A stretch of 64,000 nucleotides of DNA, taken from positions 62,001 through 126,000 of the forward strand of contig NZ_VWNF01000048.1 in NCBI RefSeq assembly GCF_008711175.1, read 5' to 3'. The position numbers and the translations under genes were made by a program. How positions within the stretch are numbered: position 1 is the stretch's first letter; the number at the start of each line of letters is the position of its first letter. Below the pieces are notes generated by a model that was not told the DNA's origin, ran no database searches, and saw nothing but the letters and a program-made list of their open reading frames with translations. Shown here piece by piece: positions 11,590 to 21,849 of the stretch. This DNA is from Nesterenkonia ebinurensis (GTDB lineage Bacteria; Actinomycetota; Actinomycetes; Actinomycetales; Micrococcaceae).

Positions 11590-12549
11590 TCAGAAGCCCA
11601 GGCGGTTGAGCTTCTTGGGGTCGCGCTGCCACTCCTTGGTGACTTTGACATGCAGGTCCAGGTAGACCGGGGTGCCCAGCAGCTTGCTGATCCCCTGCCG
11701 GGCCGCCGCTCCGATCTGCTTAAGCCGAGATCCGCTCCGGCCGATGATGATGCCCTTCTGCGAGTCCCGCTCCACGTGGATGGTGGCATGGACGTCCAGC
11801 AGCGGCTTCTCTGCGGGGCGCCCCTCGCGCGGATTCATCTCCTCCACAGTCACCGCGATGGAGTGCGGCAGCTCATCACGCACATCCTCCAATGCAGCTT
11901 CCCGGATCAGCTCGGCGACCATCACCTGCTCGGGCTCATCGGTGAGCTCCCCGGAGGGGTACAGCGGCGGGGAGAGCGGCATCATGGCGGTCAGCTCATC
12001 GATCACGACGCCGACCTGCTCGCCACGGACTGCTGAGACCGGGATGATTGCCGCAAACCCCTCTGCCTGCTCGCCTTCCCCTGCCAGGTGGTCTCTGCCC
12101 AACTGATCGACTGCCATGAGCTGGGCGGCGACCCGGTCCCTGGGCACCTTATCGGTCTTGGTGACCAGGGCGACCACCGGCTTATGCGGAAGCTTGGTCA
12201 GCTGCCCGGCGATGCACTTGTCCCCCGGTCCGATCTTCTCATCAGCTGGGAGGCAGAATCCCACCACATCGACCTCGCTGAGTGTGTCGATCACCAGGTC
12301 GTTGAGCCGTGAGCCCAGTAGGGTCCGGGGCCGGTGCAGCCCGGGGGTGTCCACCAGCACCAGCTGAGAGTCCGGGCGGTGCACAATGCCGCGGATGGTG
12401 TGCCGGGTAGTCTGCGGCTTGGAGCTGGTGATCGCCACCTTCTCCCCCACCAGCGCGTTGGTCAGGGTGGACTTGCCGGCGTTGGGCCTGCCCACGAAGC
12501 TGGCGAACCCAGCCTGGTAGGTGTCGCTGTACTCAGGAAATTCGCTCAT
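11590..12549 (-). CDS. era: GTPase Era
   Basis: A 319-residue GTPase that binds 16S rRNA and helps mature the small ribosomal subunit. The start at 12549 gives [20 protein letters not shown]; the longer open frame upstream lies in corC. G1 is GRPNAGKS (residues 20-27), G3 is DTPGLH, G4 is TKTD, and the C-terminal KH RNA-binding domain contains the [11 protein letters not shown] loop. It overlaps corC by 17 bases, in the conserved phoH-ybeY-corC-era run. Confidence 0.96.
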   Translation of the reverse strand: MSEFPEYSDTYQAGFASFVGRPNAGKSTLTNALVGEKVAITSSKPQTTRHTIRGIVHRPDSQLVLVDTPGLHRPRTLLGSRLNDLVIDTLSEVDVVGFCLPADEKIGPGDKCIAGQLTKLPHKPVVALVTKTDKVPRDRVAAQLMAVDQLGRDHLAGEGEQAEGFAAIIPVSAVRGEQVGVVIDELTAMMPLSPPLYPSGELTDEPEQVMVAELIREAALEDVRDELPHSIAVTVEEMNPREGRPAEKPLLDVHATIHVERDSQKGIIIGRSGSRLKQIGAAARQGISKLLGTPVYLDLHVKVTKEWQRDPKKLNRLGF

Positions 12550-13978
12550 CGACACGCTCCTGCATCTCCGGGGTCTCATCTCTGGTGGCCCCATCCGCCC
12601 TGAGGTGGCCCGCCCCGCGGCTCCCACTGCGTCGCGGGTCCCGGAGATCTGGGGCGGCGTCTTCGGTGCCATGGCCCCCGCGGGCTCCGCGCCTGTCCTG
12701 GTGCTCCCAGGCCAGCACATGGCTGACCCGGTTGCGGCGGCCGGTCAGCCGGTCGGCATGCAGCACCACGCCGTCGATCTCCACCTCGGATCCGGCGATC
12801 GGCACCCGGCCCAGCATCTTGGCCAGCAGGCCGCCCACGGTGTCCACATCCTCCTCATCGTCGAGGTTCAGGTCGAAGAGCTCGGCGAAGTCTGCCACAC
12901 CCATCCGGGCAGAGACCCGGTATTTGGCGTCGTCGAGCATTTCGACCTCGGCGTCCTCACGATCGTATTCGTCCACGATCTCGCCGACCAGCTCCTCGAT
13001 GAGGTCCTCCATAGTCACCAGTCCGGCAGTGCCGCCGTACTCGTCGATGACGATGGCCACATGGGTGGATTCGCGCTGCAGTTCGGAGAGGAACTCGCCC
13101 ACCGGCTTGGACTCGGGCACATAGCGCACATCGCGCTGCAGTTCTTCCACGGTGATGCTGGAGGAGGTCCGGCCGGCGAAGCGTTCAGCGGCCCGCCCGG
13201 TGCGCAGCTGGTGTTCCAGGTAGGCGACATCCTTGAGGTAGATCATGCCGGTGATGTCATCGGCGGAGCCGCGGATCACCGGCATTCGGGAGGACCCGGA
13301 GCGCAGGAACAGGGTCATCGCGGCATCGAGGTCGGCATCGGTTTCGATGGTGACCATATCGGTGCGTGGCACCATCACTGAGCGCACCCGGGTATGGGAC
13401 ATGTCCAGCACTGATTCGATCAGCTCAGCCTCGGAGTCCTCGATCACATCAGACTCGTTGGCCCGGGCGATGTACTCCAGCAGCTCATCGTCGTCGAAGA
13501 AGCCCTGGTCCCCTGCAGTGCCGGGAAGAATCCGGCTGCCTGCGGCGGAGAGCCAGGCCGGCAGCGGGCCCAGGGAGAGCCGCAGCCCGCGCACCATGCG
13601 GGCAGTGGCTGAGGCTAGGGCTAGGTGATGGGCCCGGCCGATCTTCCGCGGGGAGATCGCCGCGGAGAGCACACCGAGTACAGCCAGCACGGCCCCAGCG
13701 GTCAGTGCACCGAGCTCCACATCACCCATGACCCGGATGAGCGTGATGGTGATCAGCACGATGGCTGCGGTGGTGAGGATCCAGCGCCAGATCTGCAGGG
13801 CCAGGGTGTGCGGGACTGGTTGGCTGAGGATCTGTTCCACGGCGCGGGAGCCGTGCCGTACAGCGATCTCCTCGGCCTCCTTGCGGGTGAGCCGGATGAA
13901 GGCGGCCTCGGCAGTGGAGAGTAAAAAGCCCAGCACCGCGGCGGCCGCGGCGGCAGTGATCAGCAGAGCTACGGTCAC
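12533..13978 (-). CDS. CNNM/CorC-type transporter (hemolysin family protein)
   Basis: A 481-residue membrane protein starting with GTG. The N-terminal DUF21 domain has about four transmembrane segments (within residues 1-150), two CBS domains occupy about 205-330 ([13 protein letters not shown] begins the first), and a CorC/HlyC domain about 345-425. The family is linked to Mg2+/Co2+ transport. The last ~50 residues are charged and low in complexity and overlap era. The GTGA overlap with ybeY indicates coupled translation. Confidence 0.92.
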   Translation of the reverse strand: MTVALLITAAAAAAVLGFLLSTAEAAFIRLTRKEAEEIAVRHGSRAVEQILSQPVPHTLALQIWRWILTTAAIVLITITLIRVMGDVELGALTAGAVLAVLGVLSAAISPRKIGRAHHLALASATARMVRGLRLSLGPLPAWLSAAGSRILPGTAGDQGFFDDDELLEYIARANESDVIEDSEAELIESVLDMSHTRVRSVMVPRTDMVTIETDADLDAAMTLFLRSGSSRMPVIRGSADDITGMIYLKDVAYLEHQLRTGRAAERFAGRTSSSITVEELQRDVRYVPESKPVGEFLSELQRESTHVAIVIDEYGGTAGLVTMEDLIEELVGEIVDEYDREDAEVEMLDDAKYRVSARMGVADFAELFDLNLDDEEDVDTVGGLLAKMLGRVPIAGSEVEIDGVVLHADRLTGRRNRVSHVLAWEHQDRRGARGGHGTEDAAPDLRDPRRSGSRGAGHLRADGATRDETPEMQERVDERIS

Positions 13979-14502
13979 CCCTGGCTCACCTGCGCTGCCG
14001 GCTTCGCTGCGGCGTCCTCGGTCTCAGTGGGCACCGGGGCAGGGCGGCCCAGAAAATTCTCCAGCAGCTGGGACTGCAGCGAGAACATCTCTGCCCGCCC
14101 GGCGTCGTCGTCATGGTCGTAGCCGAGCAGGTGCAGCACCCCGTGGGTGGTGAGCAGGCAGAGCTCATCGGTCAGGGAATGTCCGGCTGTCTCCGCCTGG
14201 GCTGCAGCCACGGCGGGGCAGAGCACAAGATCGCCCAATATCCCTTCAGCCACCGGGGCATCGGCGGCCCCTGGGGTCAGTTGGTCCATGGGGAAGCTCA
14301 TCACATCGGTGGGGCCAGGAAGGTCCATCCAGTCCAGGTGCAGACGCTCCATCTCGGTCTCATCCACCAGGGTCAGCGCCAGCTCCACCGACGCGGCCAG
14401 GTGCAGTTGCGCGTAGAGAAAGGCCGCCAGGTCGGTGAGTTCGGCACAGTGCTCGGCAGTGATCAGCGCAGAGCCCGAGGCATCGTCGAGGGTCAGGGTC
14501 AT
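13975..14502 (-). CDS. ybeY: rRNA maturation factor YbeY
   Basis: A 175-residue metal-dependent endoribonuclease involved in 16S rRNA 3'-end maturation and ribosome quality control. The zinc motif HGVLHLLGYDHD supplies His120, His124 and His130. It overlaps phoH upstream and the CorC-type gene downstream by 4 bases each. The C-terminal ~20 residues (Ala-rich) go beyond the conserved core. Confidence 0.95.
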   Translation of the reverse strand: MTLTLDDASGSALITAEHCAELTDLAAFLYAQLHLAASVELALTLVDETEMERLHLDWMDLPGPTDVMSFPMDQLTPGAADAPVAEGILGDLVLCPAVAAAQAETAGHSLTDELCLLTTHGVLHLLGYDHDDDAGRAEMFSLQSQLLENFLGRPAPVPTETEDAAAKPAAQVSQG

Positions 14503-15533
14503 CGCCGCGGGCCACCCCCGCGGCGTCGGCGCTCCTGTGATGACTGGGCGTTCTGGTGCTTCTCGTAGGCGTCGACGATCCGGCCTACCAACTCGTGGCG
14601 GACCACGTCCTGGGAGCCGAACCGGGAGATCGCGATGTCCGCTACACCCTCCAGGATGTCCAGCACAGTGCGCAGCCCGGAGTCGGTGCCACGGGGCAGG
14701 TCCACTTGGGTGATGTCTCCGGTGACCACGATCTTGGAGTTGAAGCCCAGACGGGTCAGGAACATCTTCATCTGCTCGGCGGTGGTGTTCTGCGCCTCAT
14801 CCAGAATGATGAAGGAGTCGTTGAGCGTGCGGCCGCGCATATAGGCCAGTGGGGCCACCTCAATGGTTCCGGCGGCCATCAGCTGGGGGATGGATTCCGG
14901 TTCGATCATGTCGTAGAGCGCATCGTAGAGCGGGCGCAGATAGGGGTCGATCTTCTCGTTGAGCCCGCCGGGCAAAAAGCCTAGCTTCTCCCCTGCCTCC
15001 ACGGCAGGGCGGGTGAGGATGATCCGATTGATCTCCTTGGCCTGCAGGGCTTGGACCGCCTTGGCCATCGCCAGGTAGGTCTTGCCGGTGCCGGCCGGGC
15101 CGATGCCGAAGATCACCGTGGACTCATCGATGGTGTCCACATAGGCCTGCTGGTTGACGGTCTTGGGGCGGATGGTCCGGCCACGGTGGGAGAGGATGTT
15201 GGTGGTCATCATCCGGGCGCTGGTGGGTGCCTCCTGGGCGCGGACCATAGTGGCGATCTGCTCGACCACATCCTCGGTGGCGGTGGTGCCGGAAGCCGCC
15301 AGAGTCTTCAGCTGGGTGAGGATCTCGACCATCTGGTTGGTGTCCTCGGCTGCCCCGGAGACGGTGATCAGCTGGTCGCGCAGCCCGATCGAGACTTCGG
15401 GATAGAGTCCGGCGAGGATTCGCAGGGCCATATCCTGCACGCCGAGGGTGCGGAACATGGTCTCGGGGTCGGCGAAGTGCACTTCGCGCTCAACAACGGT
15501 CGCGGAGATCGTCTCGGTAATCAGATGCCTCAC
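14499..15533 (-). CDS. phoH: PhoH-like ATPase
   Basis: A 344-residue cytoplasmic P-loop ATPase. The Walker A is GPAGTGKT (residues 145-152) and the Walker B region is FIILDEAQN. It belongs to the PhoH1 type found upstream of ybeY; a role in RNA metabolism with YbeY is inferred from that coupling, not shown here. The C-terminus is Arg/Gly-rich. It is the first gene of the phoH-ybeY-corC-era run. Confidence 0.94.
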   Translation of the reverse strand: MRHLITETISATVVEREVHFADPETMFRTLGVQDMALRILAGLYPEVSIGLRDQLITVSGAAEDTNQMVEILTQLKTLAASGTTATEDVVEQIATMVRAQEAPTSARMMTTNILSHRGRTIRPKTVNQQAYVDTIDESTVIFGIGPAGTGKTYLAMAKAVQALQAKEINRIILTRPAVEAGEKLGFLPGGLNEKIDPYLRPLYDALYDMIEPESIPQLMAAGTIEVAPLAYMRGRTLNDSFIILDEAQNTTAEQMKMFLTRLGFNSKIVVTGDITQVDLPRGTDSGLRTVLDILEGVADIAISRFGSQDVVRHELVGRIVDAYEKHQNAQSSQERRRRGGGPRR

Positions 15534-15615
15534 TTGCTTAGGATTCAGGTCTCTCTAGGATACGCCGCCGTCTCTGCAGAGGCACACCTAGTATCCCCAA
15601 CGCTTTTTCAGGCGC

Positions 15616-15659
15616 TTATTGGATTGTCAGGCAGCTATGAGCTGCAGATTTTCCAATAA
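15616..15659. terminator. Nested hairpin between rsmE and phoH
   Basis: TTATTGGA and TCCAATAA form an outer 8-bp stem enclosing an inner GCAGC-TATGA-GCTGC hairpin. It sits in the 146-base gap between rsmE and phoH, both minus strand. There is no T-run on the minus strand, so it could be a terminator, an mRNA processing site or part of the phoH leader. Confidence 0.4.
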
Positions 15660-15679
15660 CCCCCTGACACTCGGGGAGA

Positions 15680-16525
15680 TCAGGGTTGAGCAAGCGTCCC
15701 CCAGTCGCCGCGGAGCAGCTGGATTGCTGAGATACCGGCCGGTCCGGCGGTGGAGGCGCGCAACACATTCTTACCGAGCAGAGCAGTCCGTGCCCCGGCC
15801 TGGGTCAGCTGTTCAATTTCCTCATCACTGATCCCACCCTCAGGGCCAACCAGGATGTGCAGTTCCTCAATCTCTTCATCGGCTGCCCATGAGAGATCAT
15901 CGTAGAGAAGTCCGAAGTCCCAGCAGAGCACACTCAACAAGCTGCGACTCTCACGCTCATGCAGCACCAGCGCTGCAATCTTCGGCGGTTCCTGGTCGAA
16001 TCCGGTCACTGCCTCGTTCATGCTCTGCAACCACTGGCAGTACTGGGTGGTGGTGTGCAGGGGGCGCACCTCGGGGATCGCAGTGCGCCGGGTCTGCTTG
16101 GCCGCAGACCGGACGGTGTTCTCCCATTCGGCGTGCTTCTTGGCCTCACGCCCGGCCTTCCACCGGGCCACCGAGCGCTGCGCATCCCAGGGGATGACGG
16201 CGTCTACGCCGAGCTCAGTGGCGGACTCCACCGCCTGCAGGTCGCGCTTGTCCTTGGCCAGGGCCTGGACCAGCACCAACGCCGGCCGCAGCACCGGCTC
16301 ATCAATGAGCTCACGCACCTCCACATGCAGTTCCCCTGCCCTGGTACTGAGTACGACGCCGTCTGCCCGCCGGGCTCGGGTATCGGAGAGCTGGATCGGC
16401 TCCCCGGTCCCCAGCCGCATCACAGTGGCCGCGTGGTACCCCTCAGCTCCACTCAGGGTGACCACGGAGCCTGCTGCAGCGCCGTCGAGCGCCCCAGGGC
16501 TGAGGTGGAACAGCGGTGCGGTCAC
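15680..16525 (-). CDS. rsmE: 16S rRNA (uracil1498-N3)-methyltransferase
   Basis: A 281-residue SPOUT-class methyltransferase that methylates U1498 of 16S rRNA with SAM. The C-terminal trefoil-knot motif is clear: LVGPEGGISDEEI followed by LLGKNVLRASTA. The N-terminal PUA-like domain covers about residues 1-75. It begins with GTG and lies 13 bases downstream of dnaJ, the usual hrcA-dnaJ-rsmE order. Confidence 0.95.
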   Translation of the reverse strand: MTAPLFHLSPGALDGAAAGSVVTLSGAEGYHAATVMRLGTGEPIQLSDTRARRADGVVLSTRAGELHVEVRELIDEPVLRPALVLVQALAKDKRDLQAVESATELGVDAVIPWDAQRSVARWKAGREAKKHAEWENTVRSAAKQTRRTAIPEVRPLHTTTQYCQWLQSMNEAVTGFDQEPPKIAALVLHERESRSLLSVLCWDFGLLYDDLSWAADEEIEELHILVGPEGGISDEEIEQLTQAGARTALLGKNVLRASTAGPAGISAIQLLRGDWGTLAQP

Positions 16526-16538
16526 AGCCAGCAGGTCC

Positions 16539-17663
16539 TCATACGGACTCCCAGGCCTCGCGGAGTTTGGCGAAGACCCCTTTGTGCTGGGTGTGCGACT
16601 CGTTGGCCTCCTCGCCGCGTTCTTCGGCCAGCAGGCGCAGCAGCTCCTTCTGCTTGTCAGAGAGCTTGGTGGGGGTCTCCACCTTCAGGTGGACCTTGAG
16701 ATCCCCGCGTCCCATCCCGCGCAGATGGGCCACGCCCTTGCCGCGCAAGGTGATCACCTCGCCGGACTGGGTGCCCGGCTTGACCTCGATCTGCTCGGTA
16801 CCGTCGAAGGATGCCAAGCTCACTGTGGTGCCCAATGCGGCGGCGGTCATCGGCACGGTGACGGTGGCATGCAGGTCGTTGCCGCGGCGGGTGAAGACGT
16901 CATGGGCACGGATGTCCACCTCGATGAACAGGTCCCCGGGCGGTCCGCCGGCGATCCCTGCCTCGCCCTCCCCGGCCAGGTGAATCCGGTTGCCGCGGTC
17001 CACTCCGGCGGGGATCTTGATTTTCAGGGTCTTGCGCTCGCGTACCCGGCCCTGGCCGTCGCACTCTTGGCAGGGATCCTCGATGATGTTGCCGAATCCG
17101 GCACAGCGGGCACAGGTCTGGGTCTGGATGACGGTGCCCAGGATGGAGCGCATGGGCCGCTGGGTCTGGCCCGCGCCGTGACAGTCGGGGCAGGTGGTGG
17201 GGGATGTGCCTGGTCGCATGCAGGAGCCGCTGCACTCTGGGCAGGTCACCGCAGTCTCCACCTGCACCTCTTTGGTGGTGCCGAACACGGCGTCGCCCAG
17301 GTCGATCCGCACCCGGATCAGGGAGTCCTGGCCGCGCCGAGTGCGGGAGGCTGGCCCGCCGGAACCGCCACCGCCGAAGAAGGTCTCGAAGATGTCGCCG
17401 AAGCCGCCGAAACCGCCCTGGCTGCCTCCGCCGAAGCCGGCGGGCTTGCCGTCAGGATCGCCGGTGGCGTCGTAGATCTGCCGCTTCTGCGGATCGGAGA
17501 GCACCTCATAGGCTCGGCCGAGCTGCTTGAACTGGTCCTCGGCGTCCTCCGCGGTGTTCACATCCGGGTGCAGCCGACGGGCCTTCTTGCGGTAAGCCTT
17601 CTTGATCTCTTCGGTGGGGGCGTTGCGCTCCACGCCCAGCAGCTGGTAGTAGTCAGTTGCCAT
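16539..17663 (-). CDS. dnaJ: Chaperone DnaJ
   Basis: A 374-residue Hsp40 co-chaperone stimulating DnaK. The J-domain (residues 1-70) has its HPD signature (RRLHPDVN), a Gly/Phe-rich linker follows, then four zinc-binding CxxCxGxG repeats ([32 protein letters not shown]) and the C-terminal substrate domains. It is the second, hrcA-linked DnaJ typical of actinobacteria and should share HrcA/CIRCE control with hrcA, 13 bases upstream. Confidence 0.97.
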   Translation of the reverse strand: MATDYYQLLGVERNAPTEEIKKAYRKKARRLHPDVNTAEDAEDQFKQLGRAYEVLSDPQKRQIYDATGDPDGKPAGFGGGSQGGFGGFGDIFETFFGGGGSGGPASRTRRGQDSLIRVRIDLGDAVFGTTKEVQVETAVTCPECSGSCMRPGTSPTTCPDCHGAGQTQRPMRSILGTVIQTQTCARCAGFGNIIEDPCQECDGQGRVRERKTLKIKIPAGVDRGNRIHLAGEGEAGIAGGPPGDLFIEVDIRAHDVFTRRGNDLHATVTVPMTAAALGTTVSLASFDGTEQIEVKPGTQSGEVITLRGKGVAHLRGMGRGDLKVHLKVETPTKLSDKQKELLRLLAEERGEEANESHTQHKGVFAKLREAWESV

Positions 17664-17676
17664 CAGGTGTCAGTTC

Positions 17677-18708
17677 TCATCCTTCGGAAAGTATGCGGGA
17701 CAGGTAGCGGGCCATGGCGCGCACCGCGGACATGGTGGTCCCGTAGTCCATGCGGGTGGGGCCCACCACACCGAGCTTGGCGCCCGCCCCAGTTTCTCCT
17801 GAGGCGTATTCGGCGGCCACCACGGCGGTTTCTTGCAGCGATTTGTGGGAAGTCTCCTGGCCGATCCGCACCGAGAGGCCCCGCTGGTCCTGCTGCATCT
17901 CGTGCAGCAGTCGCAGCATCACCACCTGCTCCTCGAGTGCTTCCAGGATCGGTCCGATAGCTGGTCCCAGGTCACCGCCAGACTTAGCGAGGTTAGCAGT
18001 CCCGGCCATGATGATGCGATCCACCCGTCCGGATTCCAGCATGCTGGTCACCGCATTGCCCACCACCGCCATAGTGGTCTGCAGGGCGGGCTCCACCGAG
18101 GAGATCAGTGAGTCCACCGGGATCGGCAGGGCGGAGGCTGACCGGCTGTGCAGCTGCTCAGAGAGCTTCTGACCGATCCGGTGCAGGTCATCCTCGGCTG
18201 CCGGCTGGGCCAGGGTGACCATGCGCTGCTCCACCTTGCCGGTGGAAAGAATCAGGATCACCAGAGCCTTCTGCGGGCTCAGCGAGACCACATCAATATG
18301 CCGGATCTTCGCTGAGCTGTACTGCGGGTGCTGGATGACCGCCACCTGGTTGGTCAGCATGGCCAGCAGCCGCACGGTCTGCTCCAGCACGGCCTCGGGG
18401 TCGTCGGCGGTCTCAGCCAGGATCTCCATGGCTCGGCGTTCGGCACGGGTCAGCGGACGCACCTCGGAGATCCGGTCCACGAACAGCCGATATCCCAGGT
18501 CGGTGGGGATCCGCCCGGCTGAGGTGTGCGGGGCGGCGATCAGCCCGTCCTCCTCCAGCTGGGCCATATCGTTGCGGATGGTGGCCGGGGAGACCTCCAG
18601 GTTGTGCCGTTCGACCAGCGCCTTGGAGCCCACCGGCTCCCGGGTGTGCACATAGTCCTCCACGATGGCACGCAGCACCTGCAGTCTGCGGGTGTTGTTG
18701 TCTGGCAC
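17677..18708 (-). CDS. hrcA: Heat-inducible transcription repressor HrcA
   Basis: A 343-residue repressor of heat-shock genes. The N-terminal winged helix (about residues 8-75) reads LRAIVEDYVHTREPVGSKAL, the family's opening, and is followed by the GAF-like dimerisation region. It binds CIRCE operators and is released on heat shock when GroEL is titrated. A CIRCE element lies 18 bases upstream of the start, showing autoregulation of hrcA-dnaJ. Confidence 0.97.
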   Translation of the reverse strand: MPDNNTRRLQVLRAIVEDYVHTREPVGSKALVERHNLEVSPATIRNDMAQLEEDGLIAAPHTSAGRIPTDLGYRLFVDRISEVRPLTRAERRAMEILAETADDPEAVLEQTVRLLAMLTNQVAVIQHPQYSSAKIRHIDVVSLSPQKALVILILSTGKVEQRMVTLAQPAAEDDLHRIGQKLSEQLHSRSASALPIPVDSLISSVEPALQTTMAVVGNAVTSMLESGRVDRIIMAGTANLAKSGGDLGPAIGPILEALEEQVVMLRLLHEMQQDQRGLSVRIGQETSHKSLQETAVVAAEYASGETGAGAKLGVVGPTRMDYGTTMSAVRAMARYLSRILSEG

Positions 18709-18726
18709 GGCACCTCCTCCAACCGG

Positions 18727-18753
18727 TTAGCACTCACCAATATCGACTGCTAA
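18727..18753. promoter_or_regulatory. CIRCE operator
   Basis: TTAGCACTC, 9 bases, then GACTGCTAA: the classical 9-9-9 CIRCE inverted repeat with one mismatch in the right arm (consensus GAGTGCTAA). It sits just upstream of hrcA and is the expected HrcA binding site. Confidence 0.92.
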
Positions 18754-18827
18754 TTCTACTCAAAGCCGGCGCGGTTTCCATGTCGCAGCACGGCAGCCCG
18801 GTGCTGCATTGTTAGGCTCACACCGCT

Positions 18828-19703
18828 ATGAGCGTATCCTTCCCCACTGACTGGAGCGCCTGGGGTGCCCAGGACGTCGCAGAACGACGACGCCGCCAGC
18901 ATCGCACCCTGCCCCGGGTTCCTGCCGCTGTGGGCACCGAGGTTCAGGAGCGTGAGTCCGGCTGGGTGGGCCTCGTCGTCGGCGTGGAAGCGTCCGGAGG
19001 CATCAAACTGGTCCGGCTGCGGGACTACGACGGCCAGGAGCGGGCCTTCCCGCTGGGCTTCGGCTTCCTGGTGGAGGGCCAGCCAGTGGAGCTGGTGGCA
19101 CCGGTCTCAGCAGCTAAACCAACCGGGCCCCGACGGACTGCTTCTGGCTCCTTCGCCTCATCTGGGCCGCAGCAGGCCCGGACCGCGCGTGCTTCTCGGA
19201 TCTGGGTGGAGGGCACCCATGACGCGGAGCTGGTGGAGAAAGTCTGGGGTGAGGACTTGCGCGAGGTGGGCATTGTGGTGGAGCCGCTGCACGGCGCTGA
19301 TGATCTCGCTGCCGCGGTGAAGGAGTTCCAGCCAGGGCCCAGGCGCAGGCTCGGGGTGCTGTTGGATCACCTGGTGTCCGGTTCCAAGGAGTCACGGATC
19401 GCTGAGCAGACCATGGCACTGCCCGGGGCGTCCGGGAATGTGCTGGTGCTGGGGCACCCTTATGTGGATGTCTGGCAGGCAGTGAAGCCGGAGCGGGTGG
19501 GCCTGAAGTCCTGGCCGGTGATACCGCGTGGCACCGATGTCAAAGTCGGCACTCTGCGGGCACTGGGCCTGCCTGCGGCCGGCCAGCGGGATATTGCCCA
19601 CGGCTGGAAGCAGATCCTCTCCCGAGTGCGAAGCTACACTGACCTTGAACCATCCCTGCTCGGCCGGGTCGAGGAGCTGATTGACTTTGTAAGTGTCGAG
19701 TAG
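18828..19703 (+). CDS. DUF3097 family protein
   Basis: A 291-residue cytoplasmic protein of a family restricted to actinobacteria and usually found next to hemW and hrcA, as here. Conserved blocks are visible: LPRVPAAVGTEVQERESGWVG near the N-terminus, WVEGTHDAELVEKVWGEDLR in the middle and GHPYVDVWQAVKPE later. The central block resembles a Toprim-like fold, which is only a suggestion. No function has been assigned. It is divergent from hrcA. Confidence 0.88.
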   Translation: MSVSFPTDWSAWGAQDVAERRRRQHRTLPRVPAAVGTEVQERESGWVGLVVGVEASGGIKLVRLRDYDGQERAFPLGFGFLVEGQPVELVAPVSAAKPTGPRRTASGSFASSGPQQARTARASRIWVEGTHDAELVEKVWGEDLREVGIVVEPLHGADDLAAAVKEFQPGPRRRLGVLLDHLVSGSKESRIAEQTMALPGASGNVLVLGHPYVDVWQAVKPERVGLKSWPVIPRGTDVKVGTLRALGLPAAGQRDIAHGWKQILSRVRSYTDLEPSLLGRVEELIDFVSVE

Positions 19704-19794
19704 ACACACCGGCTCCGTCCGCCCGGGGCTTCCAGGTTGGGGCACTAAAATCGGCGGCAGCATACGCCTATCCTTCCCCTCACAGAAAGGCACG

Positions 19795-20208
19795 ATGACT
19801 GCAGTGACCACGCAGAACGGCAAGCAGAGCACGGCCAAAGGCGGGACTCGACCCGCTACGGCGGCAGCACCGATGCTGACCCGTGATGAGGATGTGCGCT
19901 GGGCGATGATTTCGCACTTCGGTGCCGTGGCCGGCTGTTTCCCGGCGCTGATTATCTACCTGGTCTTCCGTGAACGCGGTCCGTTCACTGAGCAGGAGGC
20001 CAAGGAGGCGTTGAACTTCACCCTACCCCTGACTGTGCTGATGGCCCTGCTGTTCGGCCTGGCTTTCGTGCCCACTGTGGACACCTGGGCCGGGCTCGGC
20101 CTGGTGGTGGTATGGATCACCATGGCGATCAGCGGACTGATCGGCGGCTCTGAGTGCAATAAAGGCCGCCCCTACCGCTACCCCGTCATCCTTCGCCTGA
20201 TCCGCTGA
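19795..20208 (+). CDS. DUF4870 domain membrane protein
   Basis: A 137-residue protein. The ATG at 19795 is preceded by an AGAAAGG ribosome site, so the longer frame starting at 19693 was not used. After a ~35-residue low-complexity N-terminus, three hydrophobic segments follow, with the family pattern HFGAVAGCFPALIIYLVFRE and a conserved QEAKEALNF. Function unknown. The 266 bases after it, up to hemW, show no gene. Confidence 0.82.
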   Translation: MTAVTTQNGKQSTAKGGTRPATAAAPMLTRDEDVRWAMISHFGAVAGCFPALIIYLVFRERGPFTEQEAKEALNFTLPLTVLMALLFGLAFVPTVDTWAGLGLVVVWITMAISGLIGGSECNKGRPYRYPVILRLIR

Positions 20209-20474
20209 TTGCTGACTTTGACGACGCCGCGCTTCATTCTCGTGGGGTCCAAGCGCTCAATACAGGTCAGCTTCTGCACCGTGTGACCCGCAAACATCCT
20301 CAGCATTGCACATCGCACATCAACGCACCCTGGAGGCTCAAGGCCTCCCAGAGAACGAACTCCTGCACAAGCTAGAGACCAGTACCGGCAGCAACCCGAC
20401 GGCCGCTGTACAACGAGCAGTTCGATCGATTGATCGTGACACTCCTCCCGTGCACAGACCGTGACTTACACCGC

Positions 20475-21758
20475 TCAGCCTGCCAGCCGGCGGGTGACCG
20501 CGTCAGCGAGGAGCCTGCCCTTCAGGGTGAGGACTGCTCTGCCTTGGCGGTAGGAGGCCGTGGGCTCTGCTGGGCCAGGCTCCAGAAGACCATCGTCGAC
20601 CAGCTGGCCTAACTGATCCTGGGTGATAGGTACGCCCCCGCTGGCGGCCAGCTCCGGCAAGGCGTTGTACTCGGCGAGATCTAGGCCCTCGCGGATGCGC
20701 AGACGCAGCATCAGGTGCTCCAGCACCTTGGCCTGGGCATCAAGAATCTCGCGGCCATGACCCGGGGACACCCCCTGGTGCACCCGCTGGGCATAGGCCG
20801 CCGGATGCTTGACATTCCACCAGCGCATCCCAGCCAGATGCGAGTGTGCCCCTGGCCCGGCGCCCCACCAGTCCGAGTCCAGCCAGTAGTTGAGATTGTG
20901 CCGTGAGCGGGTCTGCCGGTTCCGGGAAAAATTGGAGACCTCGTACCACTGATAGCCGGCCGCAGAAAGCAGCTCATCGGTCAGCAGGTACTTATCCGCC
21001 TGGTCGTCAGGGTCGATATCCGGCAGCACCCCGCGCCGGATTTGTACCGCCATGGCGGTGCCCTCCTCGATGATCAGCGAATAGGCGCTGATATGGTCCG
21101 GCTCCAGGGCGATGGCCGCCTCCAGCGACTGCTGCCAGTCCTCAAGGCTCTCCCCCGGGGTGCCGTAGATCAGGTCCAAGGAGGTCTCCAGACCGGCTGC
21201 GCGGGCCGCGGCATGGGCAGCCGGCACATTCTCCGGATTATGCGTACGGTCCAGGGTGGCCAGCACATGCGGCACCGCTGACTGCATCCCCAAGCTCAGG
21301 CGTGTGAACCCGGCCTGAGCCAGCAGCTGCGCCGACTCGGGGGTGACGGTGTCCGGATTGGCCTCGGTGGTGATCTCCGCACCAGGGGCAAAGCCGAACA
21401 GATCTCGGGCTGTTCCAAGAATGCGAGCCAGTTCCTCGGCCGGCAGCAGGGTGGGGGTGCCGCCGCCGAAGAACACTGTGCTGAGGGCACGCGGGGGCGC
21501 GGCGTCGTCGTAGGCTCTTGAAGCGAACCAAAGCTCAGCGATCAGCGTATCCGGATAGGACTGGTGCGAGGCGCCGGGACCCAGATCCTCAGCGGTGTAG
21601 GTGTTGAAGTCGCAGTAGCCGCAGCGCACCGAGCAGAACGGGATATGCACATAGAGGCCCAGCGGCTTATCCGCCCGGGAGGGCAGAGCGGTCCGCACCT
21701 CGGGCGGGAAGGACCCGTCGGCCGGAACCGGATCACCCAGCGGCAGCGTGGTGGGCAT
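20475..21758 (-). CDS. hemW: Radical SAM heme chaperone HemW
   Basis: A 427-residue radical-SAM protein related to coproporphyrinogen III dehydrogenase and thought to act as a heme chaperone. The cluster motif CSVRCGYCDF is in place near residue 35 and YVHIPFC precedes it. FFGGGTPTLL is the SAM-binding glycine motif, and the HemN C-terminal domain is complete. The start at 21758 (MPTTLPLGDPVPADG) follows a GGGGG-type ribosome site; the longer frame runs into the lepA end. Confidence 0.93.
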   Translation of the reverse strand: MPTTLPLGDPVPADGSFPPEVRTALPSRADKPLGLYVHIPFCSVRCGYCDFNTYTAEDLGPGASHQSYPDTLIAELWFASRAYDDAAPPRALSTVFFGGGTPTLLPAEELARILGTARDLFGFAPGAEITTEANPDTVTPESAQLLAQAGFTRLSLGMQSAVPHVLATLDRTHNPENVPAAHAAARAAGLETSLDLIYGTPGESLEDWQQSLEAAIALEPDHISAYSLIIEEGTAMAVQIRRGVLPDIDPDDQADKYLLTDELLSAAGYQWYEVSNFSRNRQTRSRHNLNYWLDSDWWGAGPGAHSHLAGMRWWNVKHPAAYAQRVHQGVSPGHGREILDAQAKVLEHLMLRLRIREGLDLAEYNALPELAASGGVPITQDQLGQLVDDGLLEPGPAEPTASYRQGRAVLTLKGRLLADAVTRRLAG

Positions 21759-21849
21759 AATCCCCCAACCGCCTAGAGCTGTTCGCGGTGCCGCGTGTGA
21801 CAGCTTGCGGCAACGTGAGCAGCTTGCGGCGCAACGGATTGCGGGGCGT

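Noticed and set aside
16020-17960. A 646-codon plus-strand frame across rsmE and dnaJ
   Set aside because: It is antisense to three well-supported genes and has the low-complexity composition of a shadow frame.
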